Source: BOG-1155 sp050012495
GTDB taxonomy: Bacteria; Desulfobacterota; Syntrophorhabdia; Syntrophorhabdales; WCHB1-27
Assembly: GCA_050012495.1 (NCBI GenBank)
Contig: JBEKHB010000016.1
Span: forward strand, 1-64,000
Length of the DNA stretch: 64,000 nt
Direction of reading: 5' to 3'
How positions within the stretch are numbered: position 1 is the stretch's first letter; each line of letters opens with the position of its first letter. A program made the translations under genes and the position numbers. The notes beneath the pieces are model-generated. The model did not search any database. It had not been told where the DNA came from and saw nothing but the letters and a program-made list of their open reading frames with translations. Positions 33,717 through 42,794 of the stretch are shown here, piece after piece.

Positions 33717-35636
33717 ATGGCGAATAAGGTAATCGGAATTGATCTCGGAACCACATTTTCCGTGGTCGCCGTCATGGAAGGCGGGGAGCCGAAGGTTATC
33801 ATTAACGAAGAGGGCAGCCGGCTCACCCCGAGCGTGGTAGCTTTTACAAAAGAAGGGGACATCCTTGTCGGTCAGGTCGCGAGACGGCAGGCAATCACAA
33901 ACCCTGAAAATACGATCTTTTCGATAAAAAGGTTCATGGGACGCCGGTATAGCGAGGTACAGGGCGAGTTGTCGCGCATACCGTATAAACTGGTAAGCGA
34001 TGCAAACGACGTGGCGAGGGTGGAAGCAAGAGGGAAGACCTATACGCCGCAGGAGATCTCCGCCTTCATACTTCAGAAACTGAAGAAATCCGCGGAAAAC
34101 TATCTGGGGCAGCCCGTGGAAGACGCGGTCATTACCGTGCCGGCCTATTTTAACGATTCTCAGAGGCAGGCAACGAAGGACGCGGGGAGGATCGCCGGAC
34201 TTAACGTGCTCCGCATCATCAACGAGCCGACCGCATCCGCCCTTGCGTATGGCTTGGACAAACAGAAGAACGAGACGATCGCCGTCTATGACTTCGGCGG
34301 GGGCACCTTCGACATCTCGATCCTGGAAGTGGGCGACAACGTGGTTGAGGTGAAATCGACGAACGGCGATACACATCTCGGCGGTGACGACATAGACCAG
34401 AGGGTAATGGACTGGATCGTGGATGAGTTCAGGAAGGAGCAGGGCATCGACCTTTCTCGCGACAAGATGGCCCTGCAAAGACTGAAGGAGGCGGCTGAGC
34501 GCGCAAAGATCGAGCTCTCCTCGACCTTGGAGGCAGAGATCAACCTGCCCTTTATTACCGCGGATCAGACGGGCCCCAAGCACCTTACTATGAAGCTCAC
34601 GAGGGCCAAGCTCGAGCAGATATCGGATGACCTCTTCCAGAGGACCATGGATCCTTGCAGAAAGGCGCTCGCCGACGCAAAGATGAAGGCGTCGGACGTG
34701 CATGAAGTCGTCCTCGTCGGCGGCTCCACCCGCATACCCAAGGTGCAGGAGATGGTGAAGCAGCACTTCGGCAGGGAGCCGCACAAGGGTGTCAATCCCG
34801 ATGAGGTGGTGGCGCTGGGCGCGGCCGTGCAGGCAGGCGTCCTGGCAGGCGAGGTCAAGGACGTGCTTCTCCTTGACGTGACGCCCCTGTCGCTCGGCAT
34901 CGAGACCCTCGGTGGCGTGATGACCAAGATTATCGAGAGGAACACCACCATTCCTACCCGGAAAAGCCAGGTGTTCACTACTGCGGAGGACAACCAGACG
35001 ACGGTCGAGATACATGTGCTTCAGGGCGAGCGTGAGCTGGCGGCGGCCAACAGGACACTCGGAAAATTCCACCTGGTCGGCCTTCCCGCCGCGCCGAGGG
35101 GCATGCCCCAGGTGGAGGTGACTTTCGATATCGATGCGAACGGCATCCTCCACGTGTCGGCCAAAGACCTGGCGACGGCCAAGGAGCAGAATATCACCAT
35201 CACGGCATCGACGGGCATGAGCGAGGCCGACATCCAGAAGATGGTCAAGGATGCCGAGCTGCACGCGGAAGAGGATAAGAGAAAAAAAGAGGAGGTCGAC
35301 CTGCGCAATCAGCTCGACAACCTCATCTACGGAACGGAAAAGACCCTCAACGAGAGCAGGGGTAAAATCGGCGCCGATGAAGCGAAATCGGTGGAGGACG
35401 CGCTCAACTCAGCCAAAGATGCCGTAAAGAGTGGAGACGTGAACAGCATGAGACCTGCCATGGACCAGGTGACGAAGGCTTCCCATAAGCTTGCGGAGGT
35501 GCTCTATAAGCAGACCGCTTCGCAGCAGCAAGGGCAGGCGGGCGGAGCCGGACCGCAAGCGGAGGCACACTCTCAGCAGGGCGGCCGCGGCAGTGACGAC
35601 GTGGTTGACGTCGAGTTCGAAGACGTCAAAAAGTAG
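33717..35636 (+). CDS. dnaK: Chaperone DnaK (Hsp70)
   Basis: A 639-residue Hsp70. Nucleotide-binding motifs include IGIDLGTTFSVVAVMEGGEP (cut here), VPAYFNDSQRQATKDAG, NEPTASALAYG and FDFGGGTFD-like YDFGGGTFDISIL. The substrate domain has VLLLDVTPLSLGIETLGG. The C-terminus ends DDVVDVEFEDVKK, the usual tail. It folds client proteins with DnaJ and GrpE, which are not adjacent here. lon follows 10 bp later, forming a proteostasis pair. GGGAGGAG precedes the ATG. Confidence 0.97.
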   Translation: MANKVIGIDLGTTFSVVAVMEGGEPKVIINEEGSRLTPSVVAFTKEGDILVGQVARRQAITNPENTIFSIKRFMGRRYSEVQGELSRIPYKLVSDANDVARVEARGKTYTPQEISAFILQKLKKSAENYLGQPVEDAVITVPAYFNDSQRQATKDAGRIAGLNVLRIINEPTASALAYGLDKQKNETIAVYDFGGGTFDISILEVGDNVVEVKSTNGDTHLGGDDIDQRVMDWIVDEFRKEQGIDLSRDKMALQRLKEAAERAKIELSSTLEAEINLPFITADQTGPKHLTMKLTRAKLEQISDDLFQRTMDPCRKALADAKMKASDVHEVVLVGGSTRIPKVQEMVKQHFGREPHKGVNPDEVVALGAAVQAGVLAGEVKDVLLLDVTPLSLGIETLGGVMTKIIERNTTIPTRKSQVFTTAEDNQTTVEIHVLQGERELAAANRTLGKFHLVGLPAAPRGMPQVEVTFDIDANGILHVSAKDLATAKEQNITITASTGMSEADIQKMVKDAELHAEEDKRKKEEVDLRNQLDNLIYGTEKTLNESRGKIGADEAKSVEDALNSAKDAVKSGDVNSMRPAMDQVTKASHKLAEVLYKQTASQQQGQAGGAGPQAEAHSQQGGRGSDDVVDVEFEDVKK

Positions 35637-35646
35637 GGAGGAATCA

Positions 35647-38043
35647 ATGGTTATCGGTTATAAGAACGATAAGACCGTAAAGGATAAGCTCTTCATTCCC
35701 GCTGAGGTGCCCGTGCTGCCCTTGAGGGGCACGGTGGCTTATCCTGATCTGATAGTGCCTTTGGTCGTGGGCAGGGAGCGGTCTATCAGGTTGATCGACG
35801 AGGCAATGGGCCGGGACAGGCTTATCGCTATCCTTACCCAGAAAAACCCGGATATAGAAGATCCCGAGCTGGAAGATCTTTATACGATAGGCACGGTCGC
35901 CACTATCATGAAGATGGTAAAGATGGTGGACGGGAGCCAGAGGATCGTGGTCCAGGGGCTTGCGCGGTTCAAGTTGGTTGAATTTACCCAAAGGGAACCC
36001 CATTTCAGGGCCCGCATCCTTCCCATCTTTGAAGAGTACCAGAAGGATATAGAGATCGACGCGATGTACATCAACCTGAAGAATCTCTATAAAAAGGCGG
36101 TGGAGATAGCGCCGTATCTTTCGTCGGAGCTTTCCCAGATCGCGACAAAAATAGAGAATCCCGGGAACCTCGCGGACCTTGTCGCTTCAACGATCAATAT
36201 CAGCGTTGCCGAGAGGCAGGAGGTGCTGGAGAAAATCGATTTGAAGGAAAGGCTCAAAAAGGTCACCGTCATGCTCAACCGCGAGCTTGAAACCCTCGAG
36301 CTCTCCAGCAAAATACAGTCCCACATCAAAGAGGGTATCGATAAGACCCAGAGGGAATACTATCTGAGGGAGCAGCTGAAGGCGATCCAGAAAGAGCTTG
36401 GCGAGACCGACGAACGGTATACGGAGATAGACGAGCTTCGGAGGAAGATGGTAGAGGCGAACATGCCGCCCGACGTGCAGAAGGTCACGGAGAAGGAGCT
36501 CGACAGACTATCGAAGATGAGCAGCATGTCTGCTGAGTACACGGTGGCAAGGACCTACCTTGACTGGCTCGTGGATCTGCCGTGGTCTTACTCTACGGAA
36601 GACAATCTCAATATCAAGGACGCGAGGAGGATCCTCAACGAAGACCACTACGACCTCGAAAAGGTGAAGAAGAGGATACTCGAATACCTGGCGGTCAGGA
36701 AGTTGAAGACCGATATGAGGGGGCCTATACTCTGCTTTGTCGGACCGCCCGGAGTGGGGAAGACGTCCCTGGGGAAGTCGATCGCCCGGGCCCTCGGAAG
36801 GAAGTTCATGAGGATATCCCTTGGGGGCATCCGTGACGAGGCCGAGATCAGGGGCCACCGCAGGACATATGTGGGCGCCCTGCCCGGCAGGGTGATCCAG
36901 GGGATAAAAAAGGCAGGGTCGAACAACCCCGTCTTCATGCTTGATGAAGTCGACAAGATCGGCATGGACTTCAGGGGCGATCCGTCGAGCGCCCTCCTGG
37001 AGGTCCTTGACCCTGAACAGAACTTTTCCTTCAGCGACCACTACCTGGAAGTGGCTTTTGACCTGTCCAAGGTGATGTTTATTGCCACGGCGAATATCCT
37101 CGACCCCGTACCGCCTGCCCTGAAAGACAGGATGGAGGTCCTGGAGCTGCCCGGCTACACGGAAGAAGAAAAGATCATGATCGCCAGGGAGTTTCTCATT
37201 CCGAAGGAGCTTGGCGAGCACGGGCTCACGGCTGACCTCGTCGAATTCGAGGAAGAGGCGCTCCAAATAATCGTCCGCTCCTACACAAGGGAGGCCGGGG
37301 TACGGAACCTGGAGCGTGAGATTGCGGCAGTCTGCAGGGCCATAGCGCAAGAGGTTGCGGAAGGGAAGACGGAGAAAACGGTGGTCAAGGGCGAAGACGT
37401 CCGCAAGTACCTCGGGCCTATAAAACACTACTCGGAAGTGGCGGAAAGGACGAAGTATGCCGGTGTCGCCACGGGCCTTGCCTGGACCCCTACGGGCGGA
37501 GATATTATTTTCATTGAGGCGACGAAGATGAAGGGTAAGGGGAACCCGCCGCTTTTGACCGGCCAGCTCGGCGATGTAATGAAAGAATCCGCCCAGGCGG
37601 CGTGGAGCTATATAAGGAGCAAGGCGCAGGATTTCAATATACCCGATGAGGTCTTCGAGAAGCAGGACGTCCACGTCCACGTACCTCAGGGCGCTATTCC
37701 AAAAGACGGCCCGTCCGCGGGCATCACCATGCTCGTCGCTCTCGTTTCATTGCTTACCGACCGTCCCGTCAGGAACGATGTGGCAATGACGGGTGAGATT
37801 ACGCTGCGCGGGCTGGTGCTGCCTATCGGCGGCGTCAAGGAGAAGGTGCTCGCGGCCCGCAGGGCGGGCATAACGAATGTGATCCTGCCTAAAATGAACG
37901 AGAAAGACCTGGAAGAAGTGCCGGAGAGCATAAAGCAGACCATGCACTTCAAGTTCATCGAGCGGGTGGACGAGGCAATCGACGCCTGTATGGGCCCTAC
38001 CAATTCGGCGGACTTTTGTGTCCTGAAGGAGAGCAGGGGCTAG
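35647..38043 (+). CDS. lon: ATP-dependent Lon protease
   Basis: The ATG after GGGAGGAATCA gives 798 residues; the open frame extends upstream through dnaK but has no start signal there. The N-terminal LON substrate domain (VPVLPLRGTVAYPDLIVPL) is followed by the AAA+ module (Walker A GPPGVGKTSLG, ISLGGIRDEAEIRGHRRTY), and the C-terminal protease with the Ser in PKDGPSAGITM and Lys in GGVKEKVLAARRAG. It degrades abnormal and regulatory proteins. Probably cotranscribed with dnaK. Confidence 0.96.
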   Translation: MVIGYKNDKTVKDKLFIPAEVPVLPLRGTVAYPDLIVPLVVGRERSIRLIDEAMGRDRLIAILTQKNPDIEDPELEDLYTIGTVATIMKMVKMVDGSQRIVVQGLARFKLVEFTQREPHFRARILPIFEEYQKDIEIDAMYINLKNLYKKAVEIAPYLSSELSQIATKIENPGNLADLVASTINISVAERQEVLEKIDLKERLKKVTVMLNRELETLELSSKIQSHIKEGIDKTQREYYLREQLKAIQKELGETDERYTEIDELRRKMVEANMPPDVQKVTEKELDRLSKMSSMSAEYTVARTYLDWLVDLPWSYSTEDNLNIKDARRILNEDHYDLEKVKKRILEYLAVRKLKTDMRGPILCFVGPPGVGKTSLGKSIARALGRKFMRISLGGIRDEAEIRGHRRTYVGALPGRVIQGIKKAGSNNPVFMLDEVDKIGMDFRGDPSSALLEVLDPEQNFSFSDHYLEVAFDLSKVMFIATANILDPVPPALKDRMEVLELPGYTEEEKIMIAREFLIPKELGEHGLTADLVEFEEEALQIIVRSYTREAGVRNLEREIAAVCRAIAQEVAEGKTEKTVVKGEDVRKYLGPIKHYSEVAERTKYAGVATGLAWTPTGGDIIFIEATKMKGKGNPPLLTGQLGDVMKESAQAAWSYIRSKAQDFNIPDEVFEKQDVHVHVPQGAIPKDGPSAGITMLVALVSLLTDRPVRNDVAMTGEITLRGLVLPIGGVKEKVLAARRAGITNVILPKMNEKDLEEVPESIKQTMHFKFIERVDEAIDACMGPTNSADFCVLKESRG

Positions 38044-38049
38044 CGGCCG

Positions 38050-38077
38050 AAGAATAGGTCTTATAGGACTTATTCTT
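38050..38077. repeat. Palindromic AATAGGTC-type intergenic repeat, copy C (possible bidirectional terminator)
   Basis: AAGAATAGGTC (38050-38060) pairs with GGACTTATTCTT (38066-38077) with one G-U-type mismatch. It lies between the convergent lon and histidine kinase genes, touching the kinase stop codon. Its core matches the copies near 10915 and 27959. Confidence 0.5.
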
Positions 38078-40685
38078 AAGCCTGCCCGCCTTGCATCACC
38101 AGGTCTAGCACGGAGCACAACTCCTCGATCTTATACGGTTTTACCACGCATCCCTGGAAGCCGTGTTCCTTGAAATCGCGGAGCACCGAATCGTCGGAAT
38201 AGCCGCTTGAAATGACTGCCCTGACCCTCGGGTCTATGCTTTGAAGCTCCTTGATCAGTTCCTTGCCCCCCATGCCGTGGGGTACGGTGAGGTCGGCAAT
38301 CACCACGTCGAAGGGCCGGCCGGCGGATGCGGCCTCCTGGTACTGCTCGATTGCCTCAAGACCGTCACCGGTAAAGCGGACATGGTATCCCAGGTGCCTG
38401 AGCATCTCGACCATCACGTCCCGCACGCCCCGGTCGTCGTCCATGAACAGGAGCCTGCCCTTCCCCGCTTCGCCTTCTTCGGTTGTTGGGGCCGGCGCAC
38501 TCGCTGCCGCGGGCGCGTCCGACAAGGACCCTTCCGGGTCCGATGCAGGCAGATAAATCCGGAACAGACTTCCCTTTCCAGCTTCGGATTCAACCGTGAT
38601 CGAGCCGCCGTGGTCCTTGACGATAGAATAGCAGATACTCAGGCCGAGGCCGGTGCCTTTTTCCCGGCCCAGCTCTTTTTTGGTAAAGTAGGGATCGAAT
38701 ATGCGCTGGATGTCGGGCCCTGCTATTCCCGGCCCCTCGTCCCGCAGGGATATGCGCACGTAGGTTCCCGGTTTCAATGCGAGCGGATTGGCCGGGCCGA
38801 GTGTCACGTTCTCCGCTCCGACCTCGAGCACACCACTGTTGCCCATGGCTTCGTCCGCGTTCTTGACGATCCTCTGCATGACCTGGCGCATCTGCCCTTC
38901 ATCCACCTTGAGAAGAGGAAGGTCTTCGGGGAACGAAAAAGTGACCAACACGTCCGATCCGTTCAGGCAGGACCTGACGGAATCCTCTATCAGCTCCGCC
39001 GCCGCCATTGTGCGTCGCAACGGTTCGCCGCCCCGCGCGAAAGCGAGCAGTTGATAGGTAAGTTCTTTTCCCCGCATGCAGGCTTTCTCGGCTTCGATGA
39101 GCCGGTCGGACACCTTGCCCTCCTTTTCCTTGAGGAACATCTTTCCAAAGGAGATATTGCCGAGGATGACCGCAAGCAGGTTGTTGAAGTCGTGGGCGAT
39201 CCCGCCTGCCAGGACGCCCAGGGATTCGAGCTTGCGCGCTTGCAGCAGCTCTTCCTCCATCCGCTTTTCCACGGTAACATCACGGAAAACGATGACGGTC
39301 CCCAGGATGCCTCCTCCCTTGTCCAGAATAGGCGACCTCGTCTCCGCGATGGTCCTCGCCGTGCCGTCTCTCGCGAGAAGGAGTTTTTGGCTCAAGCCTG
39401 GTTCCGGCGCCTGTTGCCCGGCGACGGACACGTTTTTGGTGTTCCCCTGGTTGCCGGGCGCTTCGGTCACTACGCGGAAGACCTGTGAAAGATACTGCCC
39501 CGCAGCCTGGTCCTGAAACCAACCGGTCAACCTCTCTGCCCCGTTATTGATAAGGACGATCCGCCCCTCGCTGTCAGCCGTGATGACGCCGTCGCCGATA
39601 GAGCGCAGGGTAACGTTGAGACGCTCTTTCTCGGCGGCGAGCGCCTCTTCTGTGCGCTCGCGGTCCGTAATTTCCCGCCGCAGCTCGGCGTTGGCCTGTT
39701 GCAGCTTTGCCTCGCTTGTTTCTAAGAGTTGTTTTGAAACCGTGGTCGCCGAGAGCTTATCCACCATCCTGTTGAAGTCGTCGATGAGCGTCGCTACCTC
39801 CCCTGAACCGGACGGCTTTACCGGGGTCGAGAAATCGCCCAGGTTGACCCTCGCCGTCGCCTCCCTGAGCCGGCTCACTGCCCTTGACAGGAAGATCCCC
39901 ATGACAAAAAAGGCGATGAGTGAAACGGCGAGTATGCCGACCCCCATTGAGAGGAGCCCCGTGTGTCTGAACGATTCTATCACGCTCTTTGAGGCCTGGA
40001 TCAGAAACTGTTTCGTCTCGTTGTGATTGGCCTCAGCCTGTCTTACCGGAGTCAGGAAGTCGTTCACGTTGATAGTGGCCGCAACGCTCAGCCGGACATG
40101 GTCAGCCGTCACGTTGTGAAGGGGGATGATGTAGATGAACCTCTTCATGATGTTCCCGTCCCCGACCTTTAACTGGTAATATCCGTAAGCCGTCCCCGGT
40201 CCCTTCAGGCTTGTCTCCAATATGTTCTGCAGTTCCGGCAGATGACGAAAGACCCCCGGGAGGTTCTTGTTCTCCAGGCGCAAGTCCCGGTGCAAGCGGA
40301 CGACGGCGGTATCCGAGTCGAACAGGAAGGTATAGCCCGTCTTGCCCACGGTCTGGACCGCCACTTCTCTGAATTTCTCGTCCTTCTGAAGGTCCTTTAC
40401 GGTCATCCATGGTACCGTCCGAATGACCATATCGAGCTGTTGAGCAATGCCGTTCACTTGGCTGTGAACGGACGCCTCGCTCATTTCACGCAGCATGACC
40501 TCGCTCCGGTACATGTCCCGTTCGTACCCTTTCTCGATGATCCTCGTGATTTCCCTCTCGATGCGGCTGCCGTAGATATCGATGAGGACGACGAAAATGA
40601 TGACCGGAATAATGCCTGCGATGAACGTGACGAGGAAGAGGCGGGTGCTGAATTTTTTCGGAAAAACGCGTGAAAGTCGCCGCAT
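38076..40685 (-). CDS. Membrane hybrid histidine kinase (sensor-HAMP-PAS-kinase-receiver)
   Basis: An 869-residue sensor. Two transmembrane segments (about 17-37 and 245-268) flank a Cache-like periplasmic domain containing GKTGYTFLFDSD. A HAMP segment, a coiled coil and a PAS domain (about 355-460; TLRSIGDGVITADSEGRIVLIN) follow. The kinase core has the H-box GGIAHDFNNLLAVILGN, with ATP-binding GTGLGLSICYSIV. The C-terminal receiver (about 750-868) has the acidic pair in LLFMDDDRG, the phosphoacceptor Asp in VVIADLTVP and the Lys in VVKPYK. All catalytic residues appear intact. No cognate regulator is adjacent; the convergent neighbour is lon. Confidence 0.9.
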   Translation of the reverse strand: MRRLSRVFPKKFSTRLFLVTFIAGIIPVIIFVVLIDIYGSRIEREITRIIEKGYERDMYRSEVMLREMSEASVHSQVNGIAQQLDMVIRTVPWMTVKDLQKDEKFREVAVQTVGKTGYTFLFDSDTAVVRLHRDLRLENKNLPGVFRHLPELQNILETSLKGPGTAYGYYQLKVGDGNIMKRFIYIIPLHNVTADHVRLSVAATINVNDFLTPVRQAEANHNETKQFLIQASKSVIESFRHTGLLSMGVGILAVSLIAFFVMGIFLSRAVSRLREATARVNLGDFSTPVKPSGSGEVATLIDDFNRMVDKLSATTVSKQLLETSEAKLQQANAELRREITDRERTEEALAAEKERLNVTLRSIGDGVITADSEGRIVLINNGAERLTGWFQDQAAGQYLSQVFRVVTEAPGNQGNTKNVSVAGQQAPEPGLSQKLLLARDGTARTIAETRSPILDKGGGILGTVIVFRDVTVEKRMEEELLQARKLESLGVLAGGIAHDFNNLLAVILGNISFGKMFLKEKEGKVSDRLIEAEKACMRGKELTYQLLAFARGGEPLRRTMAAAELIEDSVRSCLNGSDVLVTFSFPEDLPLLKVDEGQMRQVMQRIVKNADEAMGNSGVLEVGAENVTLGPANPLALKPGTYVRISLRDEGPGIAGPDIQRIFDPYFTKKELGREKGTGLGLSICYSIVKDHGGSITVESEAGKGSLFRIYLPASDPEGSLSDAPAAASAPAPTTEEGEAGKGRLLFMDDDRGVRDVMVEMLRHLGYHVRFTGDGLEAIEQYQEAASAGRPFDVVIADLTVPHGMGGKELIKELQSIDPRVRAVISSGYSDDSVLRDFKEHGFQGCVVKPYKIEELCSVLDLVMQGGQA

Positions 40686-40968
40686 GGTTCTTTTACACCT
40701 CTCGAAAGCACAAGAACCCGAGAGCTTGTAAGTATAGATACCATACTTGAAGCAGTATGTGAATTACAATCGTTCGGAAGGAGCCGCGCAATTTTTTTGC
40801 GTGGTTTTTATAAGAAGTGCACTATATTCTTGACCGGATGACAAATATGTGCAAAAACATAATGGGCGGTCTTGAGAGGCAGGGCAAAAATGCCTCGCAG
40901 ATGTTGCTGCTGTAGTTTTCGGCGTAGTGCTGAACGACTGGATGCAAGTCAAAACTCGAGGCTGGAAT

Positions 40969-42627
40969 ATGGACGATTACAGCAGGACGAAAGCGGAACT
41001 CGTCGATGAACTGGTTCGTACACGCCAAAAGATCGCCGCCATGGAACATCCGGCGGCACGGCTCGCCTCAGGGCCGGACGCGGGCGAGGGAAACGGGTAT
41101 GCGAGACGCATGGGGGCCCTCCATGAATATCAAAGCAAGTTCAGGTGCCTCACAGAGCAATCTTTGGTGGGCGTCTTTCTGATCCGGGACGGCTTCTTTA
41201 CCTATGCGAACTGCGAGCTGGCCGATATATTCGGCTACGCCATCGATGAGATTGTGGATAGGAAAAGGCCCGCGGACCTGGGTTTTCCGGAAGATTGCTG
41301 TCCGGTCGGAGAGCAGGCAGACATTCGGCTGCCGGGAGAGGCCGCCTCGATGCGGTATGAGTTTCGGGGGAAAAGAAAGGACGGGCAGGTCGTCTATGTC
41401 GAGGTGTACACCACGCCGACGGTGGACCGGGGCGCTTCAGCCGTCCTTGGGCTCCTCCTTGATAAGACCGATCAAAAAAAGCTTGGGGCGCAGCTCGTCC
41501 GGTCGGAGAGGATAAAGGCCATAGGAACGCTGGCAGGAGGGATTGCCCATGATTTTAATAACCTCCTTATGGGCATACAGGGCCATGCGTCTCTCCTCCT
41601 GCATCGGCTGAATCCCGCCGACCCTATATACGGCAAGCTGAAGGAGATCGAAGAGCTGGTGAAAAGCGCATCCGACCTGACAAGGAAGCTCCTCGGGTTT
41701 GCGAGCGGCGCCACGTACGAGATCCGGACGCTGGATGTGAACGCGATTATCAGAAAGACTTCGGAGATCTTCGGCCGCACCAGAAAGGAAATCGTCATCA
41801 AATCACGCTACGAAGAGCACCCGGCTGCTGTGGACGCGGACAGCGGGCAGATCGAGCAGATGCTCCTCAACCTCTACCTTAACGCGTCGCAGGCCATGCC
41901 CGGAGGGGGGACGCTCTCTCTCACGACGGAAACCATGACGCTCGATAAGAGATTTGTGCGGCCTTACTCGTTGAAATCGGGAAGGTACGTGAAGGTCTCC
42001 GTAGAGGATACGGGCGTGGGCATGGATGAAAAAACCAAAGAGAGGATATTCGAGCCTTTTTTTACCACGAGGAAGGCGGGCAGGGGCACTGGTTTGGGGC
42101 TGGCTTCCGTCTATAACATAGTCAAGGCGCACGACGGGCTTATCACCGTGGGCAGCGAAAAAGGACGCGGGACCGTCTTTTGCATCTATCTGCCCGCATC
42201 GAAAAAGACGGCGGAGCAGGTGAGCGACGCTCCAACAGAGCCCCGGCCGGTGGAAAAGGGCGCGGAGACGATTCTCATCGTGGACGATGAAGAGGCCGTC
42301 ACCTCGGTAAGCAAGGATATGCTGGAGGTCCTCGGATATTCCGTGCTGATTGCGAGGAGCGGGCATGAAGCCATTGACATTTACGAAAAGCACGGTGACG
42401 CCATTGACCTCGTTATCCTTGACGTCGTCATGCCCGACATGGGCGGCGAAGAAACACTGGCGCGACTCAGAGGCATCAAGCCATCGGTAGTGGTCGCGCT
42501 TTCGAGCGGCTACAGCCTTGACCGGCAGGTGACAAAGATCATGCAGCAGGGGTGCAAGAGCTTCATACAGAAGCCTTTCACCATTAACGTGCTGTCGCAG
42601 AAGCTGAGGGAGGCCCTGGACTCATAG
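40969..42627 (+). CDS. Soluble hybrid histidine kinase (PAS-kinase-receiver)
   Basis: From the ATG of MDDYSRTKAELV the protein has 552 residues; an upstream GTG would add 14. It has no membrane segment. A PAS domain (about 60-165; FRCLTEQSLVGVFLIRDGFF) precedes the kinase core with H-box GGIAHDFNNLLMGIQG and ATP-binding GRGTGLGLASVYNIVKAH. The C-terminal receiver has ILIVDDEEAV, the Asp in LVILDVVMPDMGG and Lys in FIQKPF. It shares the H-box type of the divergent membrane kinase 240 bp away, suggesting related pathways. Output is unknown. Confidence 0.88.
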   Translation: MDDYSRTKAELVDELVRTRQKIAAMEHPAARLASGPDAGEGNGYARRMGALHEYQSKFRCLTEQSLVGVFLIRDGFFTYANCELADIFGYAIDEIVDRKRPADLGFPEDCCPVGEQADIRLPGEAASMRYEFRGKRKDGQVVYVEVYTTPTVDRGASAVLGLLLDKTDQKKLGAQLVRSERIKAIGTLAGGIAHDFNNLLMGIQGHASLLLHRLNPADPIYGKLKEIEELVKSASDLTRKLLGFASGATYEIRTLDVNAIIRKTSEIFGRTRKEIVIKSRYEEHPAAVDADSGQIEQMLLNLYLNASQAMPGGGTLSLTTETMTLDKRFVRPYSLKSGRYVKVSVEDTGVGMDEKTKERIFEPFFTTRKAGRGTGLGLASVYNIVKAHDGLITVGSEKGRGTVFCIYLPASKKTAEQVSDAPTEPRPVEKGAETILIVDDEEAVTSVSKDMLEVLGYSVLIARSGHEAIDIYEKHGDAIDLVILDVVMPDMGGEETLARLRGIKPSVVVALSSGYSLDRQVTKIMQQGCKSFIQKPFTINVLSQKLREALDS

Positions 42628-42644
42628 AGGGGAGCGGCGGCGTC

Positions 42645-42747
42645 TGAGGCGCATCTTCGGCGTTGCCCTGCGCCCTGCGGGACTCCGACGTACGAAAAAG
42701 TACGCCTCCGTTCCTCGGGCTTGCGCGCCACCGAATCTGCATCCTCA
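42645..42747. repeat. Long imperfect palindrome, REP-like element
   Basis: About 103 bp forming an imperfect inverted repeat: the outer arms are TGAGG (42645-42649) and CCTCA (42743-42747), and a central GTAC-GAAAAA-GTAC hairpin lies at 42690-42703. The left arm CGCATCTTCGGCG is mirrored by CGCCACCGAATCTGC. It has no coding capacity and sits between a kinase gene and the 3' end of cobA-hemD, so it may also act as a transcription barrier. The wording resembles intergenic repeats that I recall from other bacteria, but this was not searched. Confidence 0.5.
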
Positions 42748-42794
42748 TACTTGCCGCTCAGAACCCATTCCCGTTCTGTGGATAGGAGCGGCGG

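Noticed and set aside
33669..35264. 531-codon ORF antisense to dnaK
   Set aside because: It is a shadow of the GC-rich dnaK coding sequence, has no start signal or domain, and reads as Leu/His/Arg-rich mirror sequence.
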